From the NCBI RefSeq assembly GCF_025024155.1, contig NW_026251730.1, forward strand, positions 124,001-188,000: DNA of 64,000 nucleotides, read 5' to 3'. The notes under the pieces were generated by a model that did not search any database, was not told the DNA's origin, and worked only from the letters and a program-made list of their open reading frames with translations. Every line of letters begins with the position of its first letter. Positions within the stretch are counted from its first letter, which is position 1. The translations under genes were made by a program, and so were the position numbers. Source of the DNA: Gamsiella multidivaricata (taxonomy: Eukaryota > Mortierellomycota > Mortierellomycetes > Mortierellales > Mortierellaceae). Below are positions 26,001-38,285 of the stretch, piece after piece.

Positions 26001-27571
26001 CAAGGTCAAGACCATCAAATCAACGTTCCAGCGTGGCGACGACATTGAGCCGTTGGCACTCATTATCGATGGCAAGTCGCTCGGATTTGCGTTGGAAAAA
26101 GACACTGAGAAGGTTTTCCTGGAATTGGCTGTGCTCTGCAAGGCAGTTGTTTGCTGTCGCGTATCCCCTCTTCAGAAGGCGTTGGTCGTCAAGTTGGTCA
26201 AGCGTAACTTAAACTCGATTCTGCTGGCTATCGGAGATGGTGCGAATGATGTGTCGATGATTCAGGCCGCTCATGTGGGTGTCGGTATCTCAGGGTTGGA
26301 GGGCCTTCAGGCTGCTCGAAGTGCTGATTTTGCCATCTCACAATTCCGATACCTGAAGAAGCTGCTTCTCGTCCACGGCGCATGGAGCTACCAGCGTCTG
26401 AGTAAGCTGATCCTGTTCAGTTTCTACAAGAACATTTGTCTCTACGTGACGCAGTTTTGGTACGCGTTCTACAACGGTTTCTCGGGGCAGACGGTCTACG
26501 AGTCTTGGACAGTTTCACTCTACAACGTCGCCTTAACGGTACTACCTCCGTTGACAATCGGTATCTTTGACCAGTATGTCAGTGCAAGGATGCTGGACCG
26601 CTATCCACAGATGTATATGCTTGGTCAGAAGAGCGAATTCGTAAGTTCGATGTTGCGTTGACGGCTGAAGCATTTGGTCTGCGTAGGAGGAGAAGGGTTG
26701 CTAACACCGCGCGTCACTTTATGTTGTTGTTTCATTCTATAGTTCAACGTGAAGACGTTCTGGGGCTGGGCATTCAATGCGATTTACCATTCCATCATCC
26801 TTTTCTTCGCCGTCGCATTCATCTTCCAGAATGACCTGATCATGGTCAACGGCACCATTGGAGGCGAATGGATTATGAGTGTTACCCTCTATACAGCAGT
26901 CTTGGCAACCGTGCTCTGGAAGGCCGCCCTGGTTACGGAGTAAGTGCACGGGATACTCTCCGATATTGAGCTTTGCTGTACATACCTCTCGATTACCAAC
27001 TCAGCTTTCCCCGTTGTCCTTTATTTTAGCTTGTGGACAAAATACGCATACATCTCAATCCCCGGATCGATGATCTTCTGGATGGGCTTCTTCCCATTGT
27101 TTGCGATCATTGGCGCCCAAGTCGGTCTTACGCCAGAGTACTTTGGTATTGTTGGTCCATTGTACAGCCAGCCTGTCTTCTGGTTGACGATCATTCTGTT
27201 GCCTCTGTTCTGCAACCTCCGCGACTACACTTTTAAATAGTAAGCTCGCTTGTTTTCATCTGCTATATCTTTTGAACGAACAGCATATTCTTGCAACAGA
27301 ACGTCGGCTCACCACGTATCTATTCCTTTAACGATGCAACAGCATGAAGCGTACATTCTTCCCAAGGACGTATCACTACGTACAGGAGATCCAAAAGCTC
27401 AATATCCCAGACTACCGGCCACGCATGGAGCGGTTCCGCAAGGCGGTGCACAAGGTCCGCAATATTCAGCGTCTGCGTCGCAACCGCGGTTTTGCGTTCT
27501 CTCAGAATGAATCTGGCACAGCAAGGTTAATTCGCGCATACGATACTACAGCACAAAAGCCTATGGGTTAA
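23080..27571 (+). CDS. DRS2: P4-type phospholipid flippase (Drs2-like)
   Basis: P4-ATPases move aminophospholipids from the lumenal or outer to the cytosolic leaflet, mainly at the trans-Golgi and endosomes. Exons: 23080-23499, 23605-23703, 23925-24130, 24207-24408, 24506-25226, 25319-26640, 26743-26939, 27030-27239 and 27343-27571. All join in phase, giving 1201 residues. Early motifs are NRISTSKYNYFTFLPKFLYE and SNLDGETNLKIKQ, the latter being the dephosphorylation loop. The phosphorylation site is FSDKTGTLTCNEMEF with Asp about residue 465. Also present are TGDRQETAINIGYS, the hinge GDGANDVSMIQAAHVGVGIS and FAISQFRYLKKLL. About ten membrane segments occur, e.g. LMVTMEVVKFWQAQ and the C-terminal FWLTIILLPLFCNL. 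P4 flippases normally need a Cdc50 partner, which is not in this window. The ATG at 23080 is the first in this exon. Confidence 0.95.
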
Positions 27572-28477
27572 AGGAAACACTGGCCAGCATGCTACGCTGC
27601 TGTGCTGTTGTGTGTCGATGAATGTACTCTTGGAGTGCTGGATGAAGTGCGCTTCAGTTGTCCCAGCCTGCTCGCTTAGATTTTCTGTTGTTAATTAAAC
27701 ATACTACTTTTCTACTCTAAACACAATGGTTCAGTTGTTGAGCTCGACGCCCACGCGGTTCTTCCAAAAAAAAAAAAAAAAAAAAAAAATTGCTTGTGGG
27801 TGCATACTTTTCAAAGATAGCGTTGTGCCAATACCACTGTTCGTGCGCGTCTGTGTTCGTAATGATGTCATTTGCTAGCACCAATAGTCAAACGGTGTGG
27901 GGTAATGAGACACAGTCTGGCCAGTGCGCATACACGCATTGGATTATGAGAGATACAAAAAAAATATGTAAAAAAAAAAATCGCGTTATGGAAGACTAAT
28001 ATGGATCTAATAATATAGATCCTCAGTTAGTACAACTTGGGGGACGCATTTCGGAACCATTCTCTTTCGTCATCTTCACCGCACGCATTCTTTCCCCAAC
28101 GCGCACTATCCATTCACCATTTCACACCTACCATCGCATCCTACACAGACATACATCCATTCCCACATTCATTCGCGCAATTGCTCATCTTTATCCTCCC
28201 TCCTTTACACACACGCACACATACACACATAAATACACACAAGCACACAGGCACACACATACAAACACACAAACACAAACATACGCGCACATACACGCAC
28301 GTTGTTCATATCCCGGAAGGTAGAGCAATGGCACCAGCAATACCACTGGCAGAGGCAAAGCCATAAAACCCCTGCTGAAAATTAAAAAAAGAAAAACGCC
28401 TCTTTCATTGACCGAATTGTAGGATATCTGTGTAAATAGTCAACTTGTACAGACAGTAATCACCACTTCAACTCAAC
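27572..28477. other. Intergenic region with poly-A tract and CA-rich microsatellite
   Basis: It holds the 3' end of the flippase gene, a 24-base A run (about 27766-27789), another near 27970 and a CA-rich microsatellite at about 28204-28305. The part from 28060 is C/A-rich, as expected for the leader of the next gene. No gene seen. Confidence 0.6.
28204..28305 (+). repeat. CA-rich imperfect microsatellite
   Basis: Alternating ACAC, interrupted by G, T and AA (acacgcac, ataaatac, aagcacac), over about 100 bases, about 175 bases upstream of the coiled-coil gene start. Confidence 0.85.
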
Positions 28478-31400
28478 ATGGCTAGCCGAACACAAGGTGG
28501 ACGGCCCGTGGCCCGCGCTTCGTCGCGCAAGAGCACGACCGCCACTACACCGGCCCTTGGCGCCCCAAAGAGTATTTCGCCACCAATTGACCAAAGTTCC
28601 TACATGTCAACGGGCGACACAGAGCACGGTAACCACCTGAAGGATGGCATTGACCATCATATCGTTGAAAAGGATGGACGCGACCACCACCATATTTGGT
28701 ACCAGGATTTCGCCGGGAACGAGGATCAGCTTCAAGCGAACATGCATGCTGCAAACCAGTTGCAGCGATCGAATCGACGCGAGGATCAGTCAAGGGGGGA
28801 TAGCGGTAAGACATACAATCTGAGAGGCGGACGTCTTGTCCGACAATTGGCCACGCCTTCCGAGTCTTCGTCAGGATCTTCGGCGAATCCTCGCCAGGTC
28901 CGCCGATTCAGCCCCCTTGCAGCGCGCAGAACCTCGACTTCCTCACCCAGTGAAGAAAGCGCTACCTCGGCTGCAAAGCCAGATCACCAGCTGAGCATCC
29001 ATGTCCCCCCTCGCGAGCATGAGCACCACATGCTCGATGGCCAGGATCACCATGGAACCGAGGACGATGGCCGAGACCATCATCACATCCGATTCAGTGA
29101 GAATGATCACATCCGCTTCAGCCCATCCAAGGTAGGGGAAGGGGAGGATACGGAGAAGGAGATGGATGAAGATGATATGGAGGACCAAGGCAGCGCCATG
29201 AAGGTCGACTCGGATATCGAGGGACATGATCCCGGTCTTTTTACACGCGCCACCAGTGCGATTGCCTCGATGCTCTTCCCCGGACGGACCAGCCGAAGCC
29301 CTTCATCCACGGTGAGCACCGACTCTGCTTCGTCTCTGGACCGTGGACACAGCCAAACCGTGATTGAACCGCATGGTGTTCCTTTGCTAAGCGTGAATAC
29401 GAACGTCAAGAGCAAAGACGGCCAGCACCCTACCTTGCACCGCCACCAAGGCAGCGAGAGTACCACGCCTATGAGTACCTCCTCGAGTACAATGGCGAAC
29501 AAGAACCTACTCGATGACCTCCGCAGGCGCGCCGAGGAGGACGAGTCCGCCACCCGTGAACTGAGGGCAAAATCTAGTCTCGATCGCGAGAAGGCCCGCG
29601 AGGCCATCCTCTTGCTCGACAGCGATGTCGTTCTTCTCCAGAAGCACCTCCAAGAAAAAGAAGAATCCCTCCGGGATGCCGAGGCCAATGTCGTCGAGTT
29701 CCAGCAGGTCACCAACCGCGCCGAGGCCCTGACACGCGAGATCCACGAGCTCGAGATTACAATCCGCGATCTCCGTGTGGACCTCCAGCAGAAAGAGAAG
29801 GCCCTAAGGGAGTCGCAGCTGCAGTCGAAAGAGGACAAGAAGATGGCGAGAGAGTATCAGAAGACGCTGCAACATGAGATTTCAAAGCTGAACAAGGACC
29901 TGAAAGCCAAGGAGCATGTGCAAGAGCAGGCAAAGACGGTCCAGAGAGATCTGGATGAGGCCAACAAGCAGCGAGCACGCTTAGCAGTCCAAATCCAGGA
30001 ATTACGTGATATGCTCATGGACCGAGAGATGAGACTGAGGGGGTCCCAGGCCACCATCCAGGACCTCGAGAAGAGCCACCATGCTCATACGGAAGAGGCC
30101 TCGAGAATGTCGAGCGAGCTGTCAGAGCTGAAGAAAGGGCTGACCGATCGAGAGCAAAAACTCAAGGCATGCTATGACAAGATCACGACCCTGGAGAGAG
30201 CGCAGGAGAAAATCCAGTTTCTGGACCTGGAGCTCCAGGTACTGCGAGACCAGCTGTCCAAGAGCGAAACAGCGCTCAACCAGCTCCAAAAGATTAACAG
30301 GTCTCTATCCAAGGACCATGACCGCGCTGACAAGCTGGCGGAACAGGTTCAGACGCTCAAGGCCGACATCCGTGGCTGTGAGGCGCAAATCAAAGATGCA
30401 AACAAGTCTCTCGAGGGCCTTGAGGGTTACAAGAAGCACGCCGAGGATTTGGAAGATGAGCTGAATGATATTCGTGACCAGGTCGAGGTCCAAGAGAAGC
30501 ACTTGACCTATCTTGAGGACGCTATGCTGGCCCACGAGAACTGTGGGTTTGAGATGCAGCAGCTGGAAGATCAGGCCGAGCAGCTCCAGACACAGCTGCG
30601 TGAGAAAGAGGATGAGATCCGCGGACTTCGAGAAGCGAACATGGAGCTGAAAGTCAAAGACAGCCGTATCCAGACGCTTCAAGAGGAGATAAAGGCGGCT
30701 CGGCTCGAGATGGAGGCTAAAGACCAAGCGGTTCAGCAGCTGAAGCAGAAGTCAAGCCATGACCTGGACAAGGTCAGCTCGACAGCCAGCAGTATGAGAA
30801 CCGAGGTCGAAGGTCTTCGTGAACAACTCCGCGTCAAGACTGTCGAGTTGGAGAGCGCCAACGGAAAGATCGAGGAACTCGGAGCCGAGAAGGAAATGAA
30901 CATGACCCTGACCGTCGAGATAACGAGTCTCGAGAGAATGATTCTGGAGAAGGACCGCCAACTGGCCCATCTAGACAAGATGTGCGAGAGCATGAGGGAC
31001 CGCGCTCGTCAGATGGAAGGCCTGGAGGCCCAGGTTAAGGAGTTGTGCCAATCTCTGGCGCAATCTAATAAGGACCAGGCTGCTGCCTCATCGACTGCCA
31101 GCAAGCTCGTAGTCGAGGTCGAGTCGTTGCGCGAGCAGCTTTCGCAGAAGGAGCAGGAACTGAGCCAGATGAACAACATCGCCGCAGAGCTTGAGACAAA
31201 GTCGAAGCAGAACAAGGAGAACTTGACCAGGATCGCTGCACTAGAAGAGTCCTCTAAGCTTCATCAGGCTCAAACGCAACGGGCTGAGGAGGAGATCAAT
31301 ATGTTGGAGGGAGAGGTTCAAGCGATGGAGGCTTATCTCGGTCATCTGCAGAAGGAGCTCCATAGTAAGGCCTCGAGTCTTCACGCTGCGGTTGAGCAGT

Positions 31401-31660
31401 CGAGCGAAGATCGCGAGGCGATGACCGAGCAGCTGCAGGAGTCGCGTACGCAGAATGTGGATCTGAAGAAGCAGCTGAAGCAGGCTGAGGCGGATACGAA
31501 GGAACGGATTCGAGAGAAGGAGGAACAGATAGCTGCTCTGAAGAATGAACTGGAAAACTGGAGTAAGCATGAAGAGGGGTGGGTCATCAAGGTACCGATC
31601 GTCGTCTTTGTATTGCTGTCTGCAATGCTGTTTTCTTTTTATATCAAAATGTTCATTGCT

Positions 31661-31694
<34 letters not shown>

Positions 31695-33714
31695 TAATGT
31701 CTCTTCGATATTCTACAGGCCACAGATATGACAAACGAGCTCGTCTATAGCACAGATGTCCTTCGTCGCAAAGAAAGGGTAATCAAAGACCTTAAATACA
31801 AGCTGGAAGAGCAATACATCGAGATCAGCCGTCTGAATGAGGCCGTCAACACTGCGCGCCATGACCTCCACAATGACCGTAAGCGACGAGCCTCAGAGAT
31901 GGACGACGAAAAGGCTGCCCTCAACATGACTATTGAAGAGCTCCAGGCCCGCATTCAACACCTCGAGAAGAGAATCCGTCTCGACCATGATCACGAGGTC
32001 CGCGAGCAGGTCCGTGAGCTCACCTACTGGAAGCAGACGTCGATCGAACAAACCAAGGAATGGGAGGCGACCGTGCAGCGCCTCGAGAGCGAGAAGAGAC
32101 GACACATCGCTGATACGACCCAGGCTGAGCAAAAGATCTCTGCGCTCCAATCCAAGTTGAACGAGACGGACGTCTGGAGGACAAAGGCAATCGAGCAGGC
32201 CAAGACGTTGACGACGATGGTCGCGACGCTGGAGAAGGACCTCGGGATGCTGAAGAGTGCCCTTGCCCAGCATGATGCAAACGATTCGGATGTCATGGAG
32301 AGAATTCAAACACTCACGGCCCAGATCGAATCGATGGAGGCCAAGAAGGAGGAGCTGAGCCGCGCGGTTAGGGATAAAGACGGACAGATTGAAGAGATGG
32401 AGGAGCGCTTACGAAGTGAGGTGACTAGCTACAAGGCTCGTCTTGCGGATGCACGTCGGGAGTCGATGGCCAAGGACAACAAGATCGAGATATTAAACTC
32501 TCGCATTGCGGAGCACACCAGGTAACGCGTTCGAACACTACTTTTTTTTTTTTTTTTTTTGGATGGTTTTACTGAAAGATCTACTCTGCCACTACTTTTT
32601 CTTCGATTACATATTAGACAAAATGCCGATCTTGAGTCGCGTGCAGCTAAGGATAGCGAGTCCCTCTCCATGCTCGAAAACACGCTCGATCGGCTCCGTT
32701 CGGCACTCGCGAACCAAATGGAAAGCTATAAATCCCTCGAGCACAAATACCGCTCCGCCCTCGCCCTCCATTCCTCCCAAAACCAAAAACTCTCCTACCT
32801 CGAAGACTCCTTCTCCCGGATCACCGCTGAAGACTCTCACAAGTACAAACGCCTCCAATCACATTCCCGCCTTCTCGTCAAGGACCTCGAGGGTGCCCTC
32901 CAAAGGATCAAGGAACTCCAGCTCGAGATCCACAAGGCCTCACGATCCTACCACGAAACCCTGGCCCAGCTCCAGAACGCCCGTGTTACGATCTCAAAGA
33001 TGGTCCCTACCGAAGAGGCGAACCACGACCTGTGCGCCACCCGTATCCACGCGGGCGAACGAGAAGTCGCCGAGCTCTCCGCGCGTATTGCGATGATGAA
33101 TGAGAAGACTACGCGGTTGATGAATGAGCAGGACGCACGGAAGCAGGCCTGGAAGAAGATGGAGGCCGGGTACAGGGACCGGGTCCAGTTGATGACGAGG
33201 AACCTGGACCTGCTGGAAATGCAGCTCCAGAGCGCGGAGCAGGAGCGGGATGGGGAGCGAGAGGGTCGAGCGAAGGATCGGGCGATGGCCGAGGTGGAGA
33301 GACAGGCTCGGGAAGAGATGGTCCAGTCGTTAAGGAGGACGCAGATGCAGATGCAAGAGCAGTACACGGCAATGGAGCAAAGGATGAGGAGGGAAGCGAG
33401 CGTGAATAAGGATATGGCAGCGCTGCTCGCGAAGGCGAAGGAGAGCATCAGGTATGACTCTGCTGAAGAGCTACGTCCACTGGATGAACTGGAGAAGGTA
33501 ATATTGATGTCGTACGCTGTATGTCAGGGGCCCTTGGTTTGGGGCGCGTCTTGGTCTTTTTTTTACTAATTGTTGCAATTTTCGGTTGTTGTTATGGCTG
33601 TTGTAGGAGCTCAAGTCGAGAGAGGCGGTTGTTGAAGGAACCTTGGAGGTCACTCGGGGCCGACTGGACAGTGGCGCGTTTTTGGATAGCCAGGGCTCTC
33701 AATACGCACTGTGA
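28478..33714 (+). CDS. Large coiled-coil protein of unknown function
   Basis: Four exons: 28478-31591, 31719-32521, 32618-33497 and 33607-33714. All phases match and give 1634 residues. Residues 1 to about 340 are disordered and Ser/His/Asp-rich, with a repeated histidine motif DGRDHHHI (in VEKDGRDHHHIWYQDF and DDGRDHHHIRFSENDHIRF). From about residue 345 to 1600 the sequence is almost unbroken heptad-like coiled coil rich in E, K, Q, L and R, e.g. LQQKEKALRESQLQSKED and QLRVKTVELESANGKIEEL. No ATPase head, motor or membrane segment was seen, so it is not an SMC, myosin or kinesin. The last exon ends in a short non-coil tail. A scaffold or golgin/spindle-like tether is plausible by analogy only. 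Intron 1 contains a 22-base T run followed directly by a 14-base A run. The third exon is markedly GC-rich. Confidence 0.85.
31659..31694 (+). repeat. Abutting poly-T / poly-A tract (self-complementary) in an intron
   Basis: Within intron 1 of the coiled-coil gene, about 22 T residues are followed immediately by 14 A residues. The two arms could fold back on each other in RNA or DNA. It lies about 25 bases before the cag acceptor at 31716-31718. Confidence 0.85.
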
Positions 33715-35540
33715 GAGATCTTCCTCTTTGTACAACCACGACAACAATGACAACACCAACAACAACAACAACAACAACAACAACAGTAACAACAGTGAAA
33801 TAAGATGAACAGGATGGGCTGGCTGTGGCCAGGGTTGAGCAGAGTACCCATGTGTACATATATCGTAAACATGCCCGTTGCATTGGGAAACAGACACTGT
33901 TCTTTTGTGGCTGGATGGATCTTTTCTACTAGAAATTTATATGTTAAAAAAAAAAAGAAAAAAAGCCGGACATACCCGTTTCTGAAAACGCGTTTTTGCG
34001 GTCTTATGGTTGTGAGCGTAAACATTGGTCGATCCTCCTTGTGGCACCTCCGCAACAGCGTGTAATCGCAACTGGACACCCAGTGAAGATGCCTTCTGTC
34101 CCGGTCTCTCGTCAATGCATCCCTCAATAGGGTTTGGTCGACAGTGTCCCGGATAGGATTAGATCGGCATTGTCATTGTCATGGATAAAGAAGGGCTCAT
34201 GGGGCGAAGGAATGCGAAAAATGCGCGCTAACTGGATTCGGCGGACAAAACACAACACAACGGCGGGTCGGTCCAGCTCAGATGACAGGCAAGAAGTTCA
34301 TGGAACATAGCATACACAGCAGGTACACGTAGTCCCTTAATGATGTTAGTCTGGACCCTGCTTGGTGCCAGTAACGACACGGATGTATGTAATACAGGCG
34401 TGAGTTGCAGCGATGGCTCCAGCCAGGTATTGAGTGCATTCTCCATTCTGGATCCGACGTCTGCAGTAGGGATGGTTTTGTAATTAGAGGGTGGAGCACA
34501 CCTCGGCCCCCTTGTAAATCAAATATTTTTTGGTAAGGAAGTGTGTGTACATCCACATCTTCCTCCATTGAACCACTTGGAATGCATCTCCATCAACACG
34601 GCTTCACAAAACAACCACTCAGGCCCGCGGTGCGTCATGCGGGCAGAGGGAACTAGTCTGTATAGAAATATAGGATCTCTCTACCGAATGGGCACTCATG
34701 AGTGGAGCCAATTCTAGCTGAATCACTAGCTTACTCGCTCACACTTTGGCTGCGCCAGGAGCCATCGGCATTTATTTCTAGTCATCTTATTCGTGCCTTC
34801 GACGACGTGCCATGGCAGCCCAATTCATTTTTTTTTTTGATCGTCCGACAATTGATGTCTTTTTGGGATGGCGTCCATTTTTATTCCTCTCTTTGGCTTG
34901 GGCTACCTGCCAAAAGCGGTTTGATCGCAGGCAATAACTTGTTTCTCCGGGAAAAATATTAAAGGACGACCGATGGAGAGGGAAAGTGCGAGTGCGAGTG
35001 CGAGTGAAATAGGGAAAAGGCAAAAGCAACTCCCCAGCTTCCTCTGGGCCTGTCTCTGGTCGCTGCGTCCCTCAGAACCCAATGGTGTCGCATTTGGTGT
35101 TTCGTAGACTTGGCCCGCCTAGTATTAAAGGCCGGCACCTTTGGGGGATCCCCCCTGCACCTTTACACCTTTGCACCCTCGATGTCCCACTGCTTCGTTG
35201 TTCCCTCCCATCCCTCTGCCTGTCCCTTTGAGCCGTCTTATGCTGCGTGCGTGCGCATCGGTCCTGCTCCGTTTGCACTTGCCCCAAGTCGTAACCTTAT
35301 TCCTCCGCCGCTTCATCTGTGGGCGGGTTTGTCTCGTCCCTCTTTTACCGCTCCATTGGTTCGCTCCCTTTTTGCTCTCTTCGCTCCTCACCCTTTCCTT
35401 TTTCATTTTCATTTTTCACACATTTATTTTGCTTGATTGCTGCTTCACTCTCCAACTTTATCCCCACCTTTAAATTCTATAACACTATTCTAGTCCGCTC
35501 GTTGCACACACACACACCCACACCCCCTCCACCCCACAGG
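33715..35540. other. Intergenic region; AAC microsatellite and weak open frames only
   Basis: An (AAC)n-like microsatellite lies at about 33749-33797 in the 3' end of the coiled-coil gene. On the - strand, 34228-34446 is an open frame starting MENALNTWLEPSLQLTPVL, with VQTNIIKGLRVPAVYAMFHE inside. It looks protein-like but matches no family I know and has no clear partner exon. From about 35110 the sequence is C/T-rich leader for the F-box gene. No supported gene. Confidence 0.45.
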
Positions 35541-37175
35541 ATGTCCGATACTCCAGCAGTAGCCGTCATGCCCACATCCATTTCTTCACGTTTCAACCCG
35601 CTCACCATCCCCGAGATCATCGCCATGATCGGCCAGCTGATCCCTCTCACACACAGAGCAACCTATACCGATCCCTTCAACCCAACCCGCACTACCACAA
35701 CCTTCATCTTTGCCCCAAGGGACCTCCTCGCCTGCACGGCCGTCTCCCGCGCCTGGCGTCGGGTCCTCCTCCCGATCCTCTGGCGGTCCTACGATAGCGC
35801 CCTCATGCGCTACGTGCCCCTGGCGGCTCTGCAGATCAATAGTGTCCATTTCCAATCGTTTAGGGATCAGTTTGGGCACCATCATCCCGGGCCGTTCTAC
35901 TCGACCAATCTGAGGCGGCTTATTATCTCGCAGCAGCACAGCTGGACCGTGCCGTTCATGCTCTCCAATCCTGGGCTACAGCACCTTACCTGGACAGGGC
36001 TGGGGCATCCTTTCCTGGATAGGGAGTACTCTGCATTGATGAAGCTCGCCAATTTGAGGGATCTCTGTCTGTCGAACTGGAACCTTATCGGTCGACAATT
36101 GGCCTTGGTCCTCTGTGCGAGCCCTCAACTGTCGCGACTCAGCTTGAGCTCTATCGATGGTGTTCAGGATCTGGAGGGGATGTCGACCCTCTATGCGCTG
36201 GAGGAGATCAGTCTCGGCTTTGTGCCGCTGAACAGCCTATGTTTACTAGACCTGGTACGATTCTGTCCGAGTTTGCGCAGAATCTCGTTCTTAGGGACAT
36301 GGATTCCGGAGCAGGAACGAGATCTGATGACGCTGAGCAAGAGAATGCGAGTTTGCTGTCCGGATCTGTGTTCGATCCAGTTTACGGCGGCGTATTGTTT
36401 CGGGACCGATATGTTTAACACTCTCGAGGACCCAGAGTATGCGGCCATGGCCCAGAGTGCACAAAATTTAAACCGCTTCGCGATGGAGATCCCGTGCCTG
36501 GGTCCGATGTTGACGAGCTCGTTGATCAGTCAGTTCGAGTCGCTCGTGGCGGTTAATCTTTGTATCCGACGTAGGATCCAGCATCACCATCCGCATGACG
36601 GAGGAGGTATAGATGGTGGAGGGAACGGGACTGGAGCCGGAGCTGGAGCTGGAGCTGGAACTGGCATCGGCAGCTTTGATTGTACTCAGCATTCGGATAT
36701 TGTCAACACGGCTAGGATTTTAAGCACCTGCAGTCGTCTCCAGGTGTTCCGGTTGTCGAGTGCCGAAGACGTGATCGAGACGGATGCTGTACTCGGACTA
36801 TTCGCGACTCCCTGGGCATGCCTTGGACTAGAGGTCTTGTCGCTCGACCAGATCTCGTTGGTTGCAGGGTGGAAGCAAGATCGACAGAATTCGATGGTGG
36901 ACACGTTTGAGGGTGATGGGTGGTATGTACAGTCGAAGGCGAACATGTCGCTTGCATCAGTGGCGCGCAAGGCAACGACGGCGACTGATTTGGCAGCACT
37001 GGCGCATTTGGGCATGACGACATCGGGAACGACAGTGCCGAATGAGTTGGATGCTGTCCTGTGGACTTTTGGGTCAGAGTTCAGGAAGAAGTTGTTGCCG
37101 CAGATCGGTCTGTTGACGGCCCTGAGGGAGTTCCGTCTGAACAAGGTCCCATACGTCAGGGATACCATCGTTTGA
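35541..37175 (+). CDS. F-box / leucine-rich-repeat-like protein
   Basis: Single-exon gene of 544 residues. The ATG at 35541 follows a C/A-rich leader; the frame is open further upstream, but there it encodes low-complexity sequence. The N-terminus fits an F-box: NPLTIPEIIAMIGQL, an insert, then RDLLACTAVSRAWRRVLLPI, the usual helix pair that binds Skp1. The rest has irregular leucine-rich repeats (e.g. LANLRDLCLSNWNLIGRQL, SPQLSRLSLSSIDGVQDLEG and LVRFCPSLRRISFLG), a substrate-binding solenoid. A GAGAGAGAGTG low-complexity stretch of about 15 residues lies near residue 370. By family it would be the substrate receptor of an SCF ubiquitin ligase; substrate unknown. Large F-box/LRR expansions are common in early-diverging fungi. 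It is convergent with the RGS gene. Confidence 0.82.
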   Translation: MSDTPAVAVMPTSISSRFNPLTIPEIIAMIGQLIPLTHRATYTDPFNPTRTTTTFIFAPRDLLACTAVSRAWRRVLLPILWRSYDSALMRYVPLAALQINSVHFQSFRDQFGHHHPGPFYSTNLRRLIISQQHSWTVPFMLSNPGLQHLTWTGLGHPFLDREYSALMKLANLRDLCLSNWNLIGRQLALVLCASPQLSRLSLSSIDGVQDLEGMSTLYALEEISLGFVPLNSLCLLDLVRFCPSLRRISFLGTWIPEQERDLMTLSKRMRVCCPDLCSIQFTAAYCFGTDMFNTLEDPEYAAMAQSAQNLNRFAMEIPCLGPMLTSSLISQFESLVAVNLCIRRRIQHHHPHDGGGIDGGGNGTGAGAGAGAGTGIGSFDCTQHSDIVNTARILSTCSRLQVFRLSSAEDVIETDAVLGLFATPWACLGLEVLSLDQISLVAGWKQDRQNSMVDTFEGDGWYVQSKANMSLASVARKATTATDLAALAHLGMTTSGTTVPNELDAVLWTFGSEFRKKLLPQIGLLTALREFRLNKVPYVRDTIV

Positions 37176-37921
37176 AGTCCTCAGGACAATTCCATCAGTA
37201 CCAACACGACCGCTGGGGGGGGGGGGGGGGTGTTTTAAGCACATCGATGCCAACACCTTGTCTACCGCCTTCGGTCTGTACATCACTCCTTCAATGTTTG
37301 TGCTCTGTGTTTTTTTTTTTTTTAGCCTCGACATCAAACTTGAATAAGCGCTTCATGAAAACCATGACTAAAACATGGCGCCTCTTTCATCCGAGGGTTT
37401 GTCATTGTAACAAGAGCAAGCGGGGGCCCGCTCCTCCCTCTTCCCCCCTAGGGAAGGAAGAGACGGTGCCGTTACCACTACAATGGGTTTCGCGATGGGA
37501 CCCGTTCTTTTTGCGCATGTATTCTATCACGATTAGACAGATCTATTGCTCCTCCCTCCTGTCCCCTTCCCCCAGCCTTTTTACATTATACCATACTTTT
37601 GGACGCCTTGGCCATCTTTCTGCCATAAACAACAACAACAACCATTTTACATTCTGACAAATGCTATGAGTGCCCCTCCCACCTGTTTAATCTGGCTCTG
37701 AAAAATATGCTGGATGATGTACTTTAGCGTAAAAAAAAAAACTGATGCGTTCTGCAGGGTATCGACAGAGCTTTTTTTGTTGATTGTTTACGCCTTTCAA
37801 GAAGAAGAAAAAAAAGAATGCGGCAAATGGCCTGCCCATGTCCTCAGGAACCGGCGAGATGAGAGGGTTCAGGTTGGTAACTACCCGTTCATTCGTTCGT
37901 TCGTTCGTTTCTTTCTTTCTT

Positions 37922-37954
<33 letters not shown>

Positions 37955-38063
37955 GTCGTCCTCCTCACATTAAAATCTCCCCCTCAATGGCACTAAAGAA
38001 GGTCGTCCCACCAACACCCCAGTCCCAGCGCCTCCGCCCATACTCAGAACCTTATCAGGGTAT
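37176..38063. other. Convergent intergenic region with homopolymer runs
   Basis: It contains a 16-base G run at 37215-37230, a T run near 37309-37323 and a T run of about 27 bases at 37925-37953 preceded by TTCG and TTTC repeats. Open frames here overlap these runs and are not credible. It probably holds 3' ends of the F-box (+) and RGS (-) genes. Confidence 0.6.
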
Positions 38064-38253
38064 TCACTGTCCTTGTTCCTCGGATAACCTCCTCGATAAG
38101 TCGCCGTCATTGACAGCAGCAGACACCAACGCGTTCGGATCCTGGACCGAAAATGAGGTCGACTCGAACATCACCGTGACCTGATCCGACGACGACGGAG
38201 ACAAAGGTCCAGCAGGCGGCTTCGCCATCTGTTGCTGCTGCTGATGCTGCTGA

Positions 38254-38285
<32 letters not shown>

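Noticed and set aside
28204..28305. CRISPR-like or other spaced repeat array
   Set aside because: It is a CA microsatellite; no regular repeat-spacer structure occurs anywhere in the window.
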